Positions 16,561 through 27,353 are shown, counted from the stretch's first letter. The stretch: 64,000 nucleotides of DNA from Paenibacillus qinlingensis (GCF_013204845.1 NZ_JABMKY010000001.1:310001-374000), one strand, 5' to 3'. Program-made: numbers and translations. The notes: generated from the letters alone by a model not told the origin.

Positions 16561-17337
16561 TTAAATCGTCATCGCGCCAAAACCGCCGTCTACTCTCAAA
16601 ACTGTTCCTGTTACAAAGCTCGAAGCTTTCTCTGAAGCCAGGTACACCGCAGCACCTTGAAGCTCTGCAGCTTCACCAAATCGATTCATTGGCGTATGAC
16701 GCATAATGGATTCGATCCGTTCAGGCGACAAAATCTTACGATTCTGCTCTGCTGGGAAAAAGCCAGGAATAATCGCGTTCACACGTACGCGGCTCGGAGC
16801 AAACTCACGGGCTAAGTTTTGTGTGATATTATTCACAGCTGCTTTAGAAGCGGAGTAAGTGAACACACGAGAAAGTGGTGGATCCGAGGAAACGGATGAA
16901 ATATTAATAATGCTTCCACCTTCACCTCGTTCAACCATGTATTTCCCGAATACTTGGCAAGCTAGCACGACGCTTTTCAAATTTACTTCCATAATAGAAT
17001 CCCATTCTTCCATGGAAATGTCAAAGAAAGGTGTCGCACTATTTTTACCTGGACAATTCATAAGAATATCCGCACTGCCTGACCAAGCGATAACATCTTG
17101 AAGAACAAGCTCTAAATCTTCACGTTTCGTTGCATCTGCTTGGAAAGTTTTCGCTTCGCCGCCAATCGCAGCAATACTCTCTCGAACCAGCTCGCTTTTC
17201 TCTTGATTACGCCCGACGATTGCTACTTTGGCACCATGTCCAGCAAGTGCTAAAGCCATTGAGCCACCAAGTGTACTATTACCGCCAATAATTACTGCTG
17301 TTTTCCCAGAAAGATCGAATAAGTTCATTGTCGTCAT
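16561..17337 (-). CDS. SDR-family dehydrogenase, probably sugar-acid specific
   Basis: 258-residue short-chain dehydrogenase/reductase. Cofactor motif [19 protein letters not shown], the NISS strand, catalytic Ser followed by [10 protein letters not shown] (Tyr and Lys), and a C-terminal [17 protein letters not shown] are clear. Closest types are gluconate 5-dehydrogenase and D-mannonate oxidoreductase-like SDRs; specificity cannot be read from sequence. It lies between gluconokinase and gndA in one operon, so oxidation or reduction of an aldonate or keto-aldonate is the inferred role. Confidence 0.8.
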   Translation of the reverse strand: MTTMNLFDLSGKTAVIIGGNSTLGGSMALALAGHGAKVAIVGRNQEKSELVRESIAAIGGEAKTFQADATKREDLELVLQDVIAWSGSADILMNCPGKNSATPFFDISMEEWDSIMEVNLKSVVLACQVFGKYMVERGEGGSIINISSVSSDPPLSRVFTYSASKAAVNNITQNLAREFAPSRVRVNAIIPGFFPAEQNRKILSPERIESIMRHTPMNRFGEAAELQGAAVYLASEKASSFVTGTVLRVDGGFGAMTI

Positions 17338-17370
17338 CCTCTCGAATAATAGTGCTTTGTCTAAAAAGAA

Positions 17371-18933
17371 TTATGATTGAGGACTCCGTAGGTGCTGACT
17401 TTGAAAAGCGGTAATCGCGTCGAATTGATCTTTTAACTGATGATATACGCTCGTATAAATAGATGTCAATTGTTGATATACGCGATAATCGTTTTCATTC
17501 ACCTCGTGAGCCTTTCCTACCCCGATCCATTTATGCGCATGCGATAAGTCCTCGATCTCTCCCATAGCGAGTAGACCAAGCAACGCTGCGCCAATTCCTG
17601 AGCTCTCAATGGAGTCTGGAACGGTAACCGCCGTACCGAGCATATCGGTCATCATCTGACGCCAGAACTCCGAGCGAGCGAAGCCGCCAGAAGCACGAAT
17701 GACAGTTGCAGGTCCCATCATCCGTTCCAACGATGTGGCCACGGCTTGGATGGAGAACATGACTCCTTCCAATGCGGCACGGATCATATGCTTCTTCTGA
17801 TGACTAAGCGATAGACCGAAATATACGCCACGTGCGTTAGCATTCCAATAAGGTGCACGTTCGCCGGAAAGCAATGGCAAGAAAAGCAATCCGTCGGAGC
17901 CTGCTCCCACCTCAGCAGCAAGAGCCGTCAAGTAATCGTAAGGATCCATGCCTAAGCGTCGTGCTTCTTCTGCTTCTGCGGTCGCAATCTGATCCCTCAC
18001 CCAACGGAAGACAATACCTCCGTTGTTAATCGGTCCACCAACGACCCAGAAGTTTTCGGTTAACGCGTAACAGAATAACTTACCCTCGGGGTCTGTTTGA
18101 GGTTTGTTCACGACGCTGCGAACTGCGCCGCTCGTGCCGATCGTAACCGCGACAACGCCGGGCTCGAAGGCGCCTACGCCAAGGTTGGCGAGTACACCAT
18201 CGGAAGCGCCAACAATAAACGGCGTGCCCGTGGACAAGCCCATGGCAGCAGCATACGCTGAACTCATGCCTTCTACACGATGTGTCGTAGGCACAAGCGC
18301 GGATAACTGCTTCGGTGTTACCCCTGCATAATCAAGCGCACCTGCATCCCAATCCAATTGCTCGAGATTGAATAATCCTGTCGCACTCGCCAAGGAATGA
18401 TCAATTAGATACTGACCAAACAGTTTGGCAAACACATACTCTTTAATCCCTATAAATTTATGGGTATTTCGAACAAGCGCTGGTTCATGCTCCCCGAACC
18501 ACTTCAATTTCAAAAGTGGTGACATGGGATGAATCGGCGTGCCTGTTCTCGCATAAATCTGTTGACCAAGTCCATTCTGCTTCAAATCCTCCGCATATTT
18601 CGCGGCACGATTGTCTGCCCACGTAATACATTGAGTTAATGGCTTATTGTGCTCGTCTACGGCGATTAAACTGTGCATCGCTGAGCTGAAGGACACGCAA
18701 AGCACTTGTTCAGGCGAGATGCCTTGCTTGCGAACAACGGCGCCAATTCCCTGCACCACAGCATCAAATATTTGATCTGGATCCTGCTCCGCACGATCTG
18801 CTGCAGGTGTGAATAGCGGATATTCGATGGAATGGGAGGCAAGTACCTGTCCGTCCCGATCAATGACCAGCGTTTTGGTACTCGTTGTTCCAATATCGGA
18901 AGCTATGATATAGGGCTTCTGACTTTGCGTCAT
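17371..18933 (-). CDS. gntK: Gluconokinase, FGGY family
   Basis: 520-residue FGGY carbohydrate kinase with the two actin-like halves: phosphate motif IIASDIGTTSTKTLVID at the N-terminus, GASDGVLANLGVGAF, TIGTSGAVR and the FGGY signature region RASGGFARSEFWRQMMTDM near residue 415. Substrate is inferred as gluconate from similarity to Bacillus GntK and from gndA downstream. ATG 18933 overlaps the preceding gene's stop as ATGA and follows GAGGGGA; a TTG at 18939 is possible. It would yield 6-phosphogluconate for gndA. Confidence 0.88.
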   Translation of the reverse strand: MTQSQKPYIIASDIGTTSTKTLVIDRDGQVLASHSIEYPLFTPAADRAEQDPDQIFDAVVQGIGAVVRKQGISPEQVLCVSFSSAMHSLIAVDEHNKPLTQCITWADNRAAKYAEDLKQNGLGQQIYARTGTPIHPMSPLLKLKWFGEHEPALVRNTHKFIGIKEYVFAKLFGQYLIDHSLASATGLFNLEQLDWDAGALDYAGVTPKQLSALVPTTHRVEGMSSAYAAAMGLSTGTPFIVGASDGVLANLGVGAFEPGVVAVTIGTSGAVRSVVNKPQTDPEGKLFCYALTENFWVVGGPINNGGIVFRWVRDQIATAEAEEARRLGMDPYDYLTALAAEVGAGSDGLLFLPLLSGERAPYWNANARGVYFGLSLSHQKKHMIRAALEGVMFSIQAVATSLERMMGPATVIRASGGFARSEFWRQMMTDMLGTAVTVPDSIESSGIGAALLGLLAMGEIEDLSHAHKWIGVGKAHEVNENDYRVYQQLTSIYTSVYHQLKDQFDAITAFQSQHLRSPQS

Positions 18934-20201
18934 GAGCAAATATTCCCCTCTGCATCGAATGTTAGTTCATAGGGCTCTGATAAAATTTCAATGTCTGGAT
19001 GCTGACGAGCAGCGTCTAGAAGGTTCACGGAAATTTCAATCTCACCTAAGTGAAGTGTATCTTGGATGCGAACAAGCTTACAGGTCGTGTAATCTAAAAT
19101 ATTACAAGTTTTCACGGCTGCTTTGATCGCATAGAAATCATTTTCTAACGTAGTTGCGATTTTCGTAGGTGCACAAACCGTAGAAGTCAGACCATTGGCA
19201 TAAGTAAATTCTAGATTTGTCTTATCAACTAAACGTTGGGTAGTGAAATCTGCAGTACCTACGCCATTGGCATTGCCTTTGGTCTCGTGTGTCAAATCAA
19301 GCACAACCATCTTCGACACTTCGGGTCCACCGTGTGCATACGGGGTAGGATAACGTCCTGTTACGTTAGGATCCATGCCGTCACCGCTAATATTTTTGCC
19401 GATGTAATCAATCACTAAGACGTCGATTTCATCGAATAAAATTTTCGGCAAACGTGACTTCGCTTCTACCAGTAGAACTTCCTCACGCGCTTCAATCTCT
19501 GCGGCTGGAAGAACCTCAACTTGACAAGTCTCATCGTATGCATTCTCTACGAGGGCTACGCCAAAGACGATCGGCAGCTTCTCAATCATCAAATTTGCCA
19601 TAGCAGGAACATTCTCTGCCATGTATTTAAAACCTAGCTGATGACAAGCTTCAGCGCCTTTTTGCTTACCTAGGCCAATCGCAATCATCTTCATGATGCC
19701 GCTCTCAATGCGTCCGCGGAATGCGGTATGCGGCTTCACCCGATTAATAACGACAATGGCATCTGCTTCTGATGCAATGCGATCCACATAAACCGGCAAA
19801 CCATTCGGTAGTTGATCGATTTTGACCACGTCCATGGAAGAACGGATCGGCGCCCCCATCGTTTCTTCTGTAATGCCAAAGTGCTGGAGAACCTCAGTCT
19901 GACCATCCGCAGTTGCCCCGCCATGGCTTCCCATACACGGAACGATAAACGGATGTGCGCCGCGTGCCTTAATGGCATCCAAGGTTGTTTTCGTGAAGCC
20001 CGCAATATTGGCAATTCCTCTGCTTCCTACAGCCACTGCCACTTGCTGACCAGGAAGGATACTCGGCATAACGCCGCTGCTTTCGAGCTTATCGGCAAGT
20101 TCCTGCAAAGGATTTTCCAAAATTGAACGATCAAACTTCTGACGAATTTTGACCATTTGCGGAATCGGAATGTCATTTAACAATTCTCTTAGAATACTCA
20201 T
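18930..20201 (-). CDS. LarA-family (DUF2088) protein, putative aldonate racemase/epimerase
   Basis: 423-residue protein of the lactate-racemase catalytic family. Landmarks are GSRGIANI, CMGSHGGATADGQ, INRVKPHTAFRGRIESG and KMIAIGLGKQKGAEACH, which supply the conserved His and Lys residues that in LarA bind the nickel-pincer nucleotide. Lactate racemase itself is unlikely in this setting: it is the first enzyme gene in an operon with gluconokinase, an SDR and 6-phosphogluconate dehydrogenase. Some LarA homologues are reported to epimerise sugar acids, so C2 epimerisation of gluconate/mannonate-type acids is the best inference. No larB, larC or larE is in the window. Confidence 0.72.
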   Translation of the reverse strand: MSILRELLNDIPIPQMVKIRQKFDRSILENPLQELADKLESSGVMPSILPGQQVAVAVGSRGIANIAGFTKTTLDAIKARGAHPFIVPCMGSHGGATADGQTEVLQHFGITEETMGAPIRSSMDVVKIDQLPNGLPVYVDRIASEADAIVVINRVKPHTAFRGRIESGIMKMIAIGLGKQKGAEACHQLGFKYMAENVPAMANLMIEKLPIVFGVALVENAYDETCQVEVLPAAEIEAREEVLLVEAKSRLPKILFDEIDVLVIDYIGKNISGDGMDPNVTGRYPTPYAHGGPEVSKMVVLDLTHETKGNANGVGTADFTTQRLVDKTNLEFTYANGLTSTVCAPTKIATTLENDFYAIKAAVKTCNILDYTTCKLVRIQDTLHLGEIEISVNLLDAARQHPDIEILSEPYELTFDAEGNICS

Positions 20202-20219
20202 CGACTTTCCCCACTTTCT

Positions 20220-21248
<1,029 letters not shown>

Positions 21249-21257
21249 TCACATCTA

Positions 21258-21271
21258 TGCACACGTTAACA
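21258..21271. promoter_or_regulatory. Candidate LacI-type operator upstream of the sugar-acid operon
   Basis: TGCACACGTTAACA has a central CG and half-site symmetry of LacI/cre-type operators, with two mismatches to the cre consensus. It lies about 35-50 nt before the LacI gene start. Confidence 0.3.
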
Positions 21272-21289
21272 ATAGTCTTTTCGCGAGAC

Positions 21290-21313
21290 AAAAAAACTCC
21301 CGTCTCAGGGAGT
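21290..21313 (-). terminator. Terminator between the two LacI genes
   Basis: Minus strand ACTCCC, loop TGAGAC, GGGAGT followed by TTTTTT. Confidence 0.85.
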
Positions 21314-21324
21314 CCACAACTCAT

Positions 21325-22329
21325 TTATGTATGATTTCTCTTCGCCGTCGATTGTCTCACTACTAATTCTGGCAGCAACTTTATCGTATGATGCGTATCT
21401 ATATCTGTCACACCATCAATCTTACGAATTAATTCATCGACAGCGGAACGCCCTAGTTCTCCTGCAGGCTGACGCACCGTTGTTAAATGCGGACGAAATT
21501 CAGAAGCGAAATTTTGATCATCGAATCCTACGATCGAAATATTTTTGGGAATTTGGTAACCTTCCGTTTTGCATGCATCCATCAGGCCAATTGCAATGAA
21601 ATCATCTGCTGCAAATACAGCAGTAGGCATTTTCGCGTTACGTATCCAACCATCTGCAATTTCGTAACCTGAGGAAATGCTAAACTCGCCCTGTTCAATC
21701 CATAGCTCAGTCAAACCTGCCTCCAACATCGCATGAATATATCCTCGTTCACGTTCCGCACTGCTTAGGAATGGCTCTGGCCCACGAATATGAGCAATCG
21801 TTTGATGTCCGAGATCAATGAGATGCTTGGTTGCTTCATAGCCACCGATGAAATTATCCACAATGACGGTCGACACAGATTCGTGGCAATACTGATTATC
21901 AATCAGTACAAAGGGAATTTTCTTCTTTTCCAACTCCGTTACATAGGCAAATTCATTTGTGGGAGACACGACGATTAACCCATCAACGCGATCTTCTTGA
22001 AATAAAGAATTCTCAAAGGATTTGAATACATCGGACGTGACCGATAAAGCAAGGAAATAGCCCCGCTCTGCTAAGCGATCATTCATTTCTTTCACCACGG
22101 CATCGAAAAATGAATCGTTGAGGGTCGATATCGCAACACCAATAATACCGGTCTTACCTCTGGCTAAACTACGAGCAGCTGCGTTCGGCTGATAGTCCAA
22201 CTCCTTCATTGCTTGCAGCACCTTTTGCCGATTCCCCTCGCGCACCGTACCTGCATGGTTGATTACGCGGGAGACCGTGACCACAGAAAGTCCACTTTTC
22301 TTCGCAACATCAAAAATACTGACTTTCAT
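21325..22329 (-). CDS. LacI-family transcriptional regulator
   Basis: 334 residues with N-terminal SIFDVAKKSGLSVVTVSRVI helix-turn-helix, the hinge YQPNAAARSLARGKT and a ligand domain with VFAADDFIAIGLMDA and IVGFDDQNFASEFRPHLTTV. Same length as the neighbouring LacI gene but clearly different in sequence, so not a recent duplicate. It has its own terminator and a symmetrical AAGCGCTT box in its promoter region, consistent with autoregulation. Target genes cannot be told; the sugar-acid operon is one candidate. Confidence 0.9.
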   Translation of the reverse strand: MKVSIFDVAKKSGLSVVTVSRVINHAGTVREGNRQKVLQAMKELDYQPNAAARSLARGKTGIIGVAISTLNDSFFDAVVKEMNDRLAERGYFLALSVTSDVFKSFENSLFQEDRVDGLIVVSPTNEFAYVTELEKKKIPFVLIDNQYCHESVSTVIVDNFIGGYEATKHLIDLGHQTIAHIRGPEPFLSSAERERGYIHAMLEAGLTELWIEQGEFSISSGYEIADGWIRNAKMPTAVFAADDFIAIGLMDACKTEGYQIPKNISIVGFDDQNFASEFRPHLTTVRQPAGELGRSAVDELIRKIDGVTDIDTHHTIKLLPELVVRQSTAKRNHT

Positions 22330-22361
22330 GGCTTTGGCTCCTGTCTTTCACTTTAAAAAGT

Positions 22362-22373
22362 ATAAGCGCTTTA
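22362..22373. promoter_or_regulatory. Putative autoregulatory LacI operator
   Basis: The perfect palindrome AAGCGCTT (22364-22371) with flanking A/T lies 33-45 nt upstream of the LacI start at 22329, the usual form of a LacI-family operator with central CG. Confidence 0.5.
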
Positions 22374-22445
22374 ATTTAATCGAAACAATTATAATCGAAA
22401 GCTTCCTTCCTACACAAGACTCATTCTTCTACCCTATAAACACAC

Positions 22446-22484
22446 AAAAGAGAGTCCCGTATACGTTCATACAGGCTCTCTTTC
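22446..22484 (-). terminator. Terminator of the 22.5-kb hypothetical gene
   Basis: AAAGAGAG (22447-22454) pairs with CTCTCTTT (22476-22483), with an inner GTATACG/CATAC stem and T-run on the minus strand. Confidence 0.75.
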
Positions 22485-22505
22485 ATCCCAGCACACTATT
22501 CATTC

Positions 22506-23102
22506 TCACATCTCCAATAGAAGCATTTCTTGTCTCAATTCAATCAATTTAACTTTACTTTCCATCGCTGCCTTGGTATCCCCGGTTGACAATGCATCTT
22601 GCAGCGTAGCTAATTCATAATCAAGCTCCATGCGCAAAATAGGGATGCGTTCGTCTGTTCTCTTCGATCTTAGTGCTTGCATGACTTCTTCTACGGTCAC
22701 AGCAGGCTCCTTCTGATACAGCACCTTATGTTCAATTCCGCTAATTTCCACCATGCGGATGATTTCCCCGAACATAATATTTTCAATGAGAATTTGCCGA
22801 TCCTTAAATCTTTTTACTACGGCATGACCACGCGTATCTCCGATCAGTTTCTCCATCATTTCAGCAAGCTTCTCATCTTTGAATGAATAATTGCCTACAA
22901 TCTTATACTTCTCGCCAATTCGTTCGAATTTCAGCTTAATCAGCTTCCGTCCAGTGCGAATAGAAATGATAAACTGAAGTTCACTTTCGTTCCAGTAGAG
23001 CGAATATCCTTCTTGGATGAGGGCTTTAATGAAGTTCCGGATTAGCCGGCGATCAAATCGTAACTCTAGGTTGCAATACTCCACTTCATGACTCTTACTC
23101 AC
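22506..23102 (-). CDS. Conserved hypothetical protein
   Basis: 198 residues from the GTG at 23102, which is 6 nt after GGAGGGG; an alternative TTG at 23153 has no ribosome site. No signal peptide or membrane segment. The N-terminal part looks like an alpha/beta domain (EYCNLELRFDRRLIRNFIKA, LYWNESELQFIISIRTG) and the C-terminal ~60 residues are charged helix, possibly a coiled coil. I do not recognise the family. Confidence 0.7.
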   Translation of the reverse strand: MSKSHEVEYCNLELRFDRRLIRNFIKALIQEGYSLYWNESELQFIISIRTGRKLIKLKFERIGEKYKIVGNYSFKDEKLAEMMEKLIGDTRGHAVVKRFKDRQILIENIMFGEIIRMVEISGIEHKVLYQKEPAVTVEEVMQALRSKRTDERIPILRMELDYELATLQDALSTGDTKAAMESKVKLIELRQEMLLLEM

Positions 23103-23234
23103 GGCAATCCCCTCCATAATTGGCGCAAACCATTTATTTAAATATTCAGACAACTTGTGTTCTTACAGTTATCTTATTATGAATTCTATGTTTTAGCAAC
23201 TTGGATTATGGATATTTTTTTAAAAGAAAGCGCA

Positions 23235-23265
23235 CAAAAAAAGCCGATGCCTGTTTGCCATCAGC
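23235..23265 (-). terminator. Terminator of the DUF6953-like gene
   Basis: Minus strand GCTGATG, loop, CATCGGC followed by seven T residues. Confidence 0.85.
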
Positions 23266-23293
23266 TACAGCCCATGTTCACGCCAATCTATGA

Positions 23294-23524
23294 TTAATGC
23301 CAGCCCCAGAAAAATCCATCGCGTTCCCATGCGGCTCTACCGCCATGCAGTTTCTTGAAGATTTTCTTAACCTCTTTGGAAATGGCTTGATTCCCATTGT
23401 CATTCACATAAATATAGGATTCCCCAAAATTCTTAAGAATATAGTCAACGGCATCCTTTTGATACAAAATCCCAGCCGATTTCAACTCATTAAGCATCCA
23501 CTCTGCAATTTCATTCGCTGTCAT
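23294..23524 (-). CDS. Small DUF6953-like protein
   Basis: 76-residue soluble protein. The pattern EIAEWMLNELKSAG, LYQKDAVDYILKNFGES, NDNGNQAISKEVKKIFKKL and a C-terminal WERDGFFWGWH is that of a small Bacillales family I recall as DUF6953; function unknown. Start ATG 23524 with GGAGAATG upstream. It has its own terminator. Confidence 0.7.
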   Translation of the reverse strand: MTANEIAEWMLNELKSAGILYQKDAVDYILKNFGESYIYVNDNGNQAISKEVKKIFKKLHGGRAAWERDGFFWGWH

Positions 23525-23713
23525 TCTCCAACCATTCTCCTTTCCTTGTCCATTCGACCATTATATCATAAATCCATACAATATCCGCACTTGACTAAGG
23601 ACACCAGCACAATCATTACATAATTCTCGCTCAGCCCATTCCATATCCCCCATTGCTCCATATGCTATGTCGAAAGTCAATGAATAGATCTTAAAACAGA
23701 GAGGGTGAATGAA

Positions 23714-23833
23714 ATGGGTTATGGCGTAGCAGGTGTTGGTGGAGTTGGCTGTGGTGGCGGATATGGATCTTCCGCAGCAATTTTGGTTCTTTTCATCTTG
23801 TTGGTTATTATCACTAGCGCTTTTGTAATCTAA
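23714..23833 (+). CDS. YjcZ-family sporulation peptide
   Basis: 39-residue peptide: a Gly-rich N-terminal half (MGYGVAGVGGVGCGGGYG) followed by one hydrophobic helix ILVLFILLVIITSAFVI ending at the stop. This is the pattern of the YjcZ/YhjR-type small spore proteins of Bacillales. GAGAGGGTGA gives a good ribosome site, and a strong terminator follows 16 bp after the stop, making it a monocistronic small gene. Confidence 0.85.
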   Translation: MGYGVAGVGGVGCGGGYGSSAAILVLFILLVIITSAFVI

Positions 23834-23848
23834 TACTTTACAGTTGAT

Positions 23849-23879
23849 AAAGGGCAGCCCCTTCCAGGAGCTGCCCTTT
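23849..23879. terminator. Bidirectional terminator
   Basis: AAAGGGCAGC (23849-23858) and GCTGCCCTTT (23870-23879) separate the spore peptide from the convergent ABC operon. Confidence 0.85.
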
Positions 23880-23886
23880 AAGTTTA

Positions 23887-25044
23887 TTAACCAGCTTCCG
23901 TCTCCGCCGGATTGAGGATTGCTGAGCCAATACTCATAAGTATAAGACCGAATAAAGCTAATACCCCCATGTTCATCCACAGTTGAGACAATGGTTGACC
24001 TGCAGACATGCGCTCGATAGCATCGAGCGCCCACTTTTGCGGGACAAAGTTTGCGAGCTTTTGCATCCATTCCGGCATGAGACTAATCGGCCAAAAACAA
24101 CCTCCCAGCATGCAGGTTGGGGTCACAACAAGAGCGTTGATCACGTTCATATTGGTCGCATTCTTCACCATACTCGCTACAGCACTGGCAATCCCCATAC
24201 TCGCTAACAAGAAAAATTCTAAGATGACAAAATGAGATGCGAATGGGAGGCCGTATTCATATCCAGCCACATATCTAGTAATGACGAGGATGACCAGCAC
24301 TTGAAGTGTACCCACAACAAAACTGCCCAAGAAATTTCCTGCTACAATTTCAAAAGCGCGTACTGGCGCCGTGTACGTTCTTGCTAATGTACGAAGTCTT
24401 CGATCTTCCATAACGAGAGACACTGTATTGTTCATTAAGCCCATCATAAAGATCAGCATTAATCCAATCACGATATGCATGTTAGGATTCGTGTACAATT
24501 GCAAATCCGTTATTTCCGGACTAACTTGGTACTTTTGAATTTGAGAAATCGTTTGCAAGGTGATCTCTCGCAAATCAGTCTCTGTCAAACCTTGTTTACT
24601 GTATAAAGCAATCGTCTCTTGATACCGAGATAAGATTCCTTCCAGACTTATTTTGAGCGTAATCGTCGATTCATTCGAATTGAGTTGATACATGTCAAGC
24701 TGCGGCAAAGATCCTCCTGCTAATAATTTTTCACTTAAATCTGCAGGAATAATGAAGGCACCCATAACCTTCTGTTTAATAACCTCATTTTTCAATTCGG
24801 CCTCTGATGCAGCCAATGTCAAGCGATAGTCTGGTAATGCACTTATCTCTTGCACGACTTGCGTGCCTAATGCACCTTGATCCAAATTTAAATAAGCAAT
24901 GTCTACGCGATTCTCACTTTGTTTACCAAGGACAGTAATGATCAGTGAAACCGCGGCAGCCGGAATAACCAAATACATGAGAAGTCCTTTTCTTTGAAAT
25001 AGGGAACGGCGCAGCATATTGAGAGCGATAGCCAGACTATTCAT
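23887..25044 (-). CDS. ABC-2 type exporter permease (second permease, LnrN-like)
   Basis: 385-residue permease: one N-terminal helix (LLMYLVIPAAAVSLIITVL), a ~150-residue extracellular loop, then five helices from about residue 200. This NatB/LnrN-type layout is typical of ABC-2 exporters. Start ATG 25044 follows AAAGGGGG and overlaps the previous permease by 8 bases. It ends the operon ATPase-permease-permease. The likely role is export or membrane extraction of amphipathic antibiotics. Confidence 0.88.
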   Translation of the reverse strand: MNSLAIALNMLRRSLFQRKGLLMYLVIPAAAVSLIITVLGKQSENRVDIAYLNLDQGALGTQVVQEISALPDYRLTLAASEAELKNEVIKQKVMGAFIIPADLSEKLLAGGSLPQLDMYQLNSNESTITLKISLEGILSRYQETIALYSKQGLTETDLREITLQTISQIQKYQVSPEITDLQLYTNPNMHIVIGLMLIFMMGLMNNTVSLVMEDRRLRTLARTYTAPVRAFEIVAGNFLGSFVVGTLQVLVILVITRYVAGYEYGLPFASHFVILEFFLLASMGIASAVASMVKNATNMNVINALVVTPTCMLGGCFWPISLMPEWMQKLANFVPQKWALDAIERMSAGQPLSQLWMNMGVLALFGLILMSIGSAILNPAETEAG

Positions 25045-26221
25045 GATATCCCCCTTTGCGGTAGGCAAGAAAAGCGATTAGCGACAAACCAATAGCGATA
25101 CTCCCTAAAATTGATAAGTGATGCGCGACTATCGTCGTTTCACTCCCCAGCATGAGTTGAAACACACTTTGCATCCCCCAGTAGTTTAACGTGTAGGAAC
25201 CTAATTGCTTAAGGAATCCATCTGGAAGCGGTGTAAAGCCCCCACTTAAGAATGTCATGATCATAATACCCGTTTGAAAAGTCACCGTGATCGCACTATC
25301 TGATGGGAAGAGGAGCATGACGACGATGGCCAAACTCATAGAAGCCAGAATCATACATAAACAAATAAGAAAGAGTGTTAAGAACTGAGAACCCCAATCC
25401 ACACCATAGAATAGCTTTGTCGCACCGATGATAACTGCAACTTGACCAATCGATAGGAACATATTCCCAATGATTTTGCCGAGTAAAATTTGATACTCAG
25501 GAATCGGCATGCCATTCAATCGAGATAACGTATGATTCGCCTTTTCATTCTGTAAGCTGAAAGCAGTAATCATGCCTGAATATAATAAAAACATAACGAG
25601 AATTGACGCCGCATAATATTGCATCGCTGTGTAGCTGCTATTGGAACCTGCTAATTGGCCTACATGTACCAACGACGGGTTTGCAGAAGCACTTTGTGAA
25701 GAGTTGCCTTCGACTTGCTTTAGAGGCCCCAAAGAAGATGTACGAGCAGTAATCTGAATAGCTTGATTCTGATTCACTTTATCGAAATAAGTACGAAACA
25801 CCATTTGAGCTGTTAGATTTTTCATATAATCATGACCCAATACCATCTCCCACTGAGCTGCTTTTCCTGCCTGCACCTGTGTGGTGAAATTGATTGGGAT
25901 GATTACTGCAAATTCAGATTCTCCATCCTTCAGACGTCGTATCGCTTCCTCACGTGTTGATATTACCTGTGTTAATAGGTGTTTTTTAGTCTCTGGAGAG
26001 TCCAAGAAACTTTGAAAACCTTCCCGCAAAGCGCCTGAATCCACTTGAACAATATCAACCTTCACTGGATTTAATGCTTTATCCTCGACCTTAAACACAC
26101 CTGAAAGAGCTGATCCCAAAATAAAAATAAGCAACAAGGGCATTAAAAATTGAATCAACAGCACATAACGGGTTCGCAGTTTCCTTATAATTTCATACTT
26201 AGCAATGGTCCAAATTGGCAT
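25037..26221 (-). CDS. ABC-2 type exporter permease (first permease, LnrM-like)
   Basis: 394 residues with an N-terminal helix (YVLLIQFLMPLLLIFILGSA), a long extracytoplasmic loop and five C-terminal helices. Contains the ABC-2 pattern NEKANHTLSRLNGMPIPEY at the cytoplasmic coupling region. ATG 26221 is 7 nt after AGGGGGA. It lies 12 bp behind the ATPase gene. Together with the next gene it forms a heterodimeric channel driven by the ATPase. Confidence 0.88.
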   Translation of the reverse strand: MPIWTIAKYEIIRKLRTRYVLLIQFLMPLLLIFILGSALSGVFKVEDKALNPVKVDIVQVDSGALREGFQSFLDSPETKKHLLTQVISTREEAIRRLKDGESEFAVIIPINFTTQVQAGKAAQWEMVLGHDYMKNLTAQMVFRTYFDKVNQNQAIQITARTSSLGPLKQVEGNSSQSASANPSLVHVGQLAGSNSSYTAMQYYAASILVMFLLYSGMITAFSLQNEKANHTLSRLNGMPIPEYQILLGKIIGNMFLSIGQVAVIIGATKLFYGVDWGSQFLTLFLICLCMILASMSLAIVVMLLFPSDSAITVTFQTGIMIMTFLSGGFTPLPDGFLKQLGSYTLNYWGMQSVFQLMLGSETTIVAHHLSILGSIAIGLSLIAFLAYRKGGYHE

Positions 26222-26233
26222 GTACATATCCCC

Positions 26234-27169
26234 CTAATCTCTCAAGGTTCTTCCGGTCAAAGACAGGAACAAGGCCTCTAGATCAGGCTCCACCTGCGTG
26301 AGCGATTGTATTTTAACCTGATGTTTAGACAAAATGAAGAGGATATCTTGCAAATAACTTTGCGACGCGCTTACGATCAGTTCCAGTGTTTGTTCACTTG
26401 CATTTAACTGTTTTATCAATGGATACTCTCTCAACTCTTTAACTGCTTGATCCGTGAGGTTCGTGATTTGAAGCACAATTTTATTGTCTTGGGAAACTTG
26501 ATTACGCAGTTCATCCTGCGTTCCGCAAGCAATAAGATGACCATGATCCATGATCCCGACTCTCGTCGAAATAGCCGACACTTCCTCCATATAATGCGAA
26601 GTATAAAGGATTGTAGATCCCCTTCGATTTAATTCTCGGACAGCATCTAAAATATGATTACGTGATTGAGGATCAATCCCCACCGTTGGTTCATCCATAA
26701 TAATAAGCTTCGGTTGATGCATGATGGCACATGCAATATTCAGTCTTCGCTTCATACCACCTGAAAATGAACTAGGTTTATCACTCGCACGATCCAGCAG
26801 TCCCACGAAGGCTAAAGATTCCTCCACTCGCTCCTTAAGCAGCCTTCCTCTTAACCCATATAATTTAGCGAAAAAAGTGACGTTCTCCCGAGCTGTTAGG
26901 TTTTCATAAATCGCTAATTCTTGGGGTACGAGCCCCAAATTGCGTTTGACTTCTATTGGGTATTTAGCAACAGATTTGCCACCTACCAGAATGTCACCTT
27001 GATCGATTTTAAGCAATCCGCTTAGCATTTTAATCGTTGTACTTTTGCCCGCTCCATTAGGTCCTAACAGGCCAAAAATTTCACCTTCTCGAATCGTCAG
27101 ATTCAGATGATCGACAGAAATACGATTGTCATATTTCTTAACTACATCCTTCAATTGAACAAAGCTCAT
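26234..27169 (-). CDS. ABC transporter ATPase (LnrL/drug-export type)
   Basis: 311 residues. Walker A LLGPNGAGKSTTIKML, Q-loop LVPQELAIYENLT, signature SFSGGMKRRLNIA, Walker B LIIMDEPTVGIDP and H-loop TSHYMEE are intact. After the ATPase domain (to about residue 215) there is a ~95-residue C-terminal extension, as in DRA/NodI-type drug exporters. First gene of the exporter operon and divergent from a two-component system, the order of the linearmycin-resistance locus lnrJK-lnrLMN of B. subtilis. Confidence 0.92.
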   Translation of the reverse strand: MSFVQLKDVVKKYDNRISVDHLNLTIREGEIFGLLGPNGAGKSTTIKMLSGLLKIDQGDILVGGKSVAKYPIEVKRNLGLVPQELAIYENLTARENVTFFAKLYGLRGRLLKERVEESLAFVGLLDRASDKPSSFSGGMKRRLNIACAIMHQPKLIIMDEPTVGIDPQSRNHILDAVRELNRRGSTILYTSHYMEEVSAISTRVGIMDHGHLIACGTQDELRNQVSQDNKIVLQITNLTDQAVKELREYPLIKQLNASEQTLELIVSASQSYLQDILFILSKHQVKIQSLTQVEPDLEALFLSLTGRTLRD

Positions 27170-27250
27170 AGGTCTCTTCCTTTCTTCACTTCACTTATTA
27201 CCGTCATTGTACGCTTTTGCAAGCACATCGACAGGTAGAAGAAGTCATTA

Positions 27251-27275
27251 AACAAAGTGACAAAAGTCACTTTGT
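27251..27275. promoter_or_regulatory. Perfect 10-bp dyad between exporter and two-component system
   Basis: ACAAAGTGAC, four A residues, GTCACTTTGT (27252-27261 and 27266-27275), followed by TTTTG. It lies midway between the divergent ATPase and kinase genes. It may be the response-regulator binding site; the T-tract means a terminator is also possible, but no plus-strand gene ends upstream. Confidence 0.5.
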
Positions 27276-27353
27276 TTTTGCAAAGAAAAGTGTTATCCAA
27301 CGAAAACTCGTATGCTATACTTTCTTTACTAAGATAAAGGATGCGAATCTTAA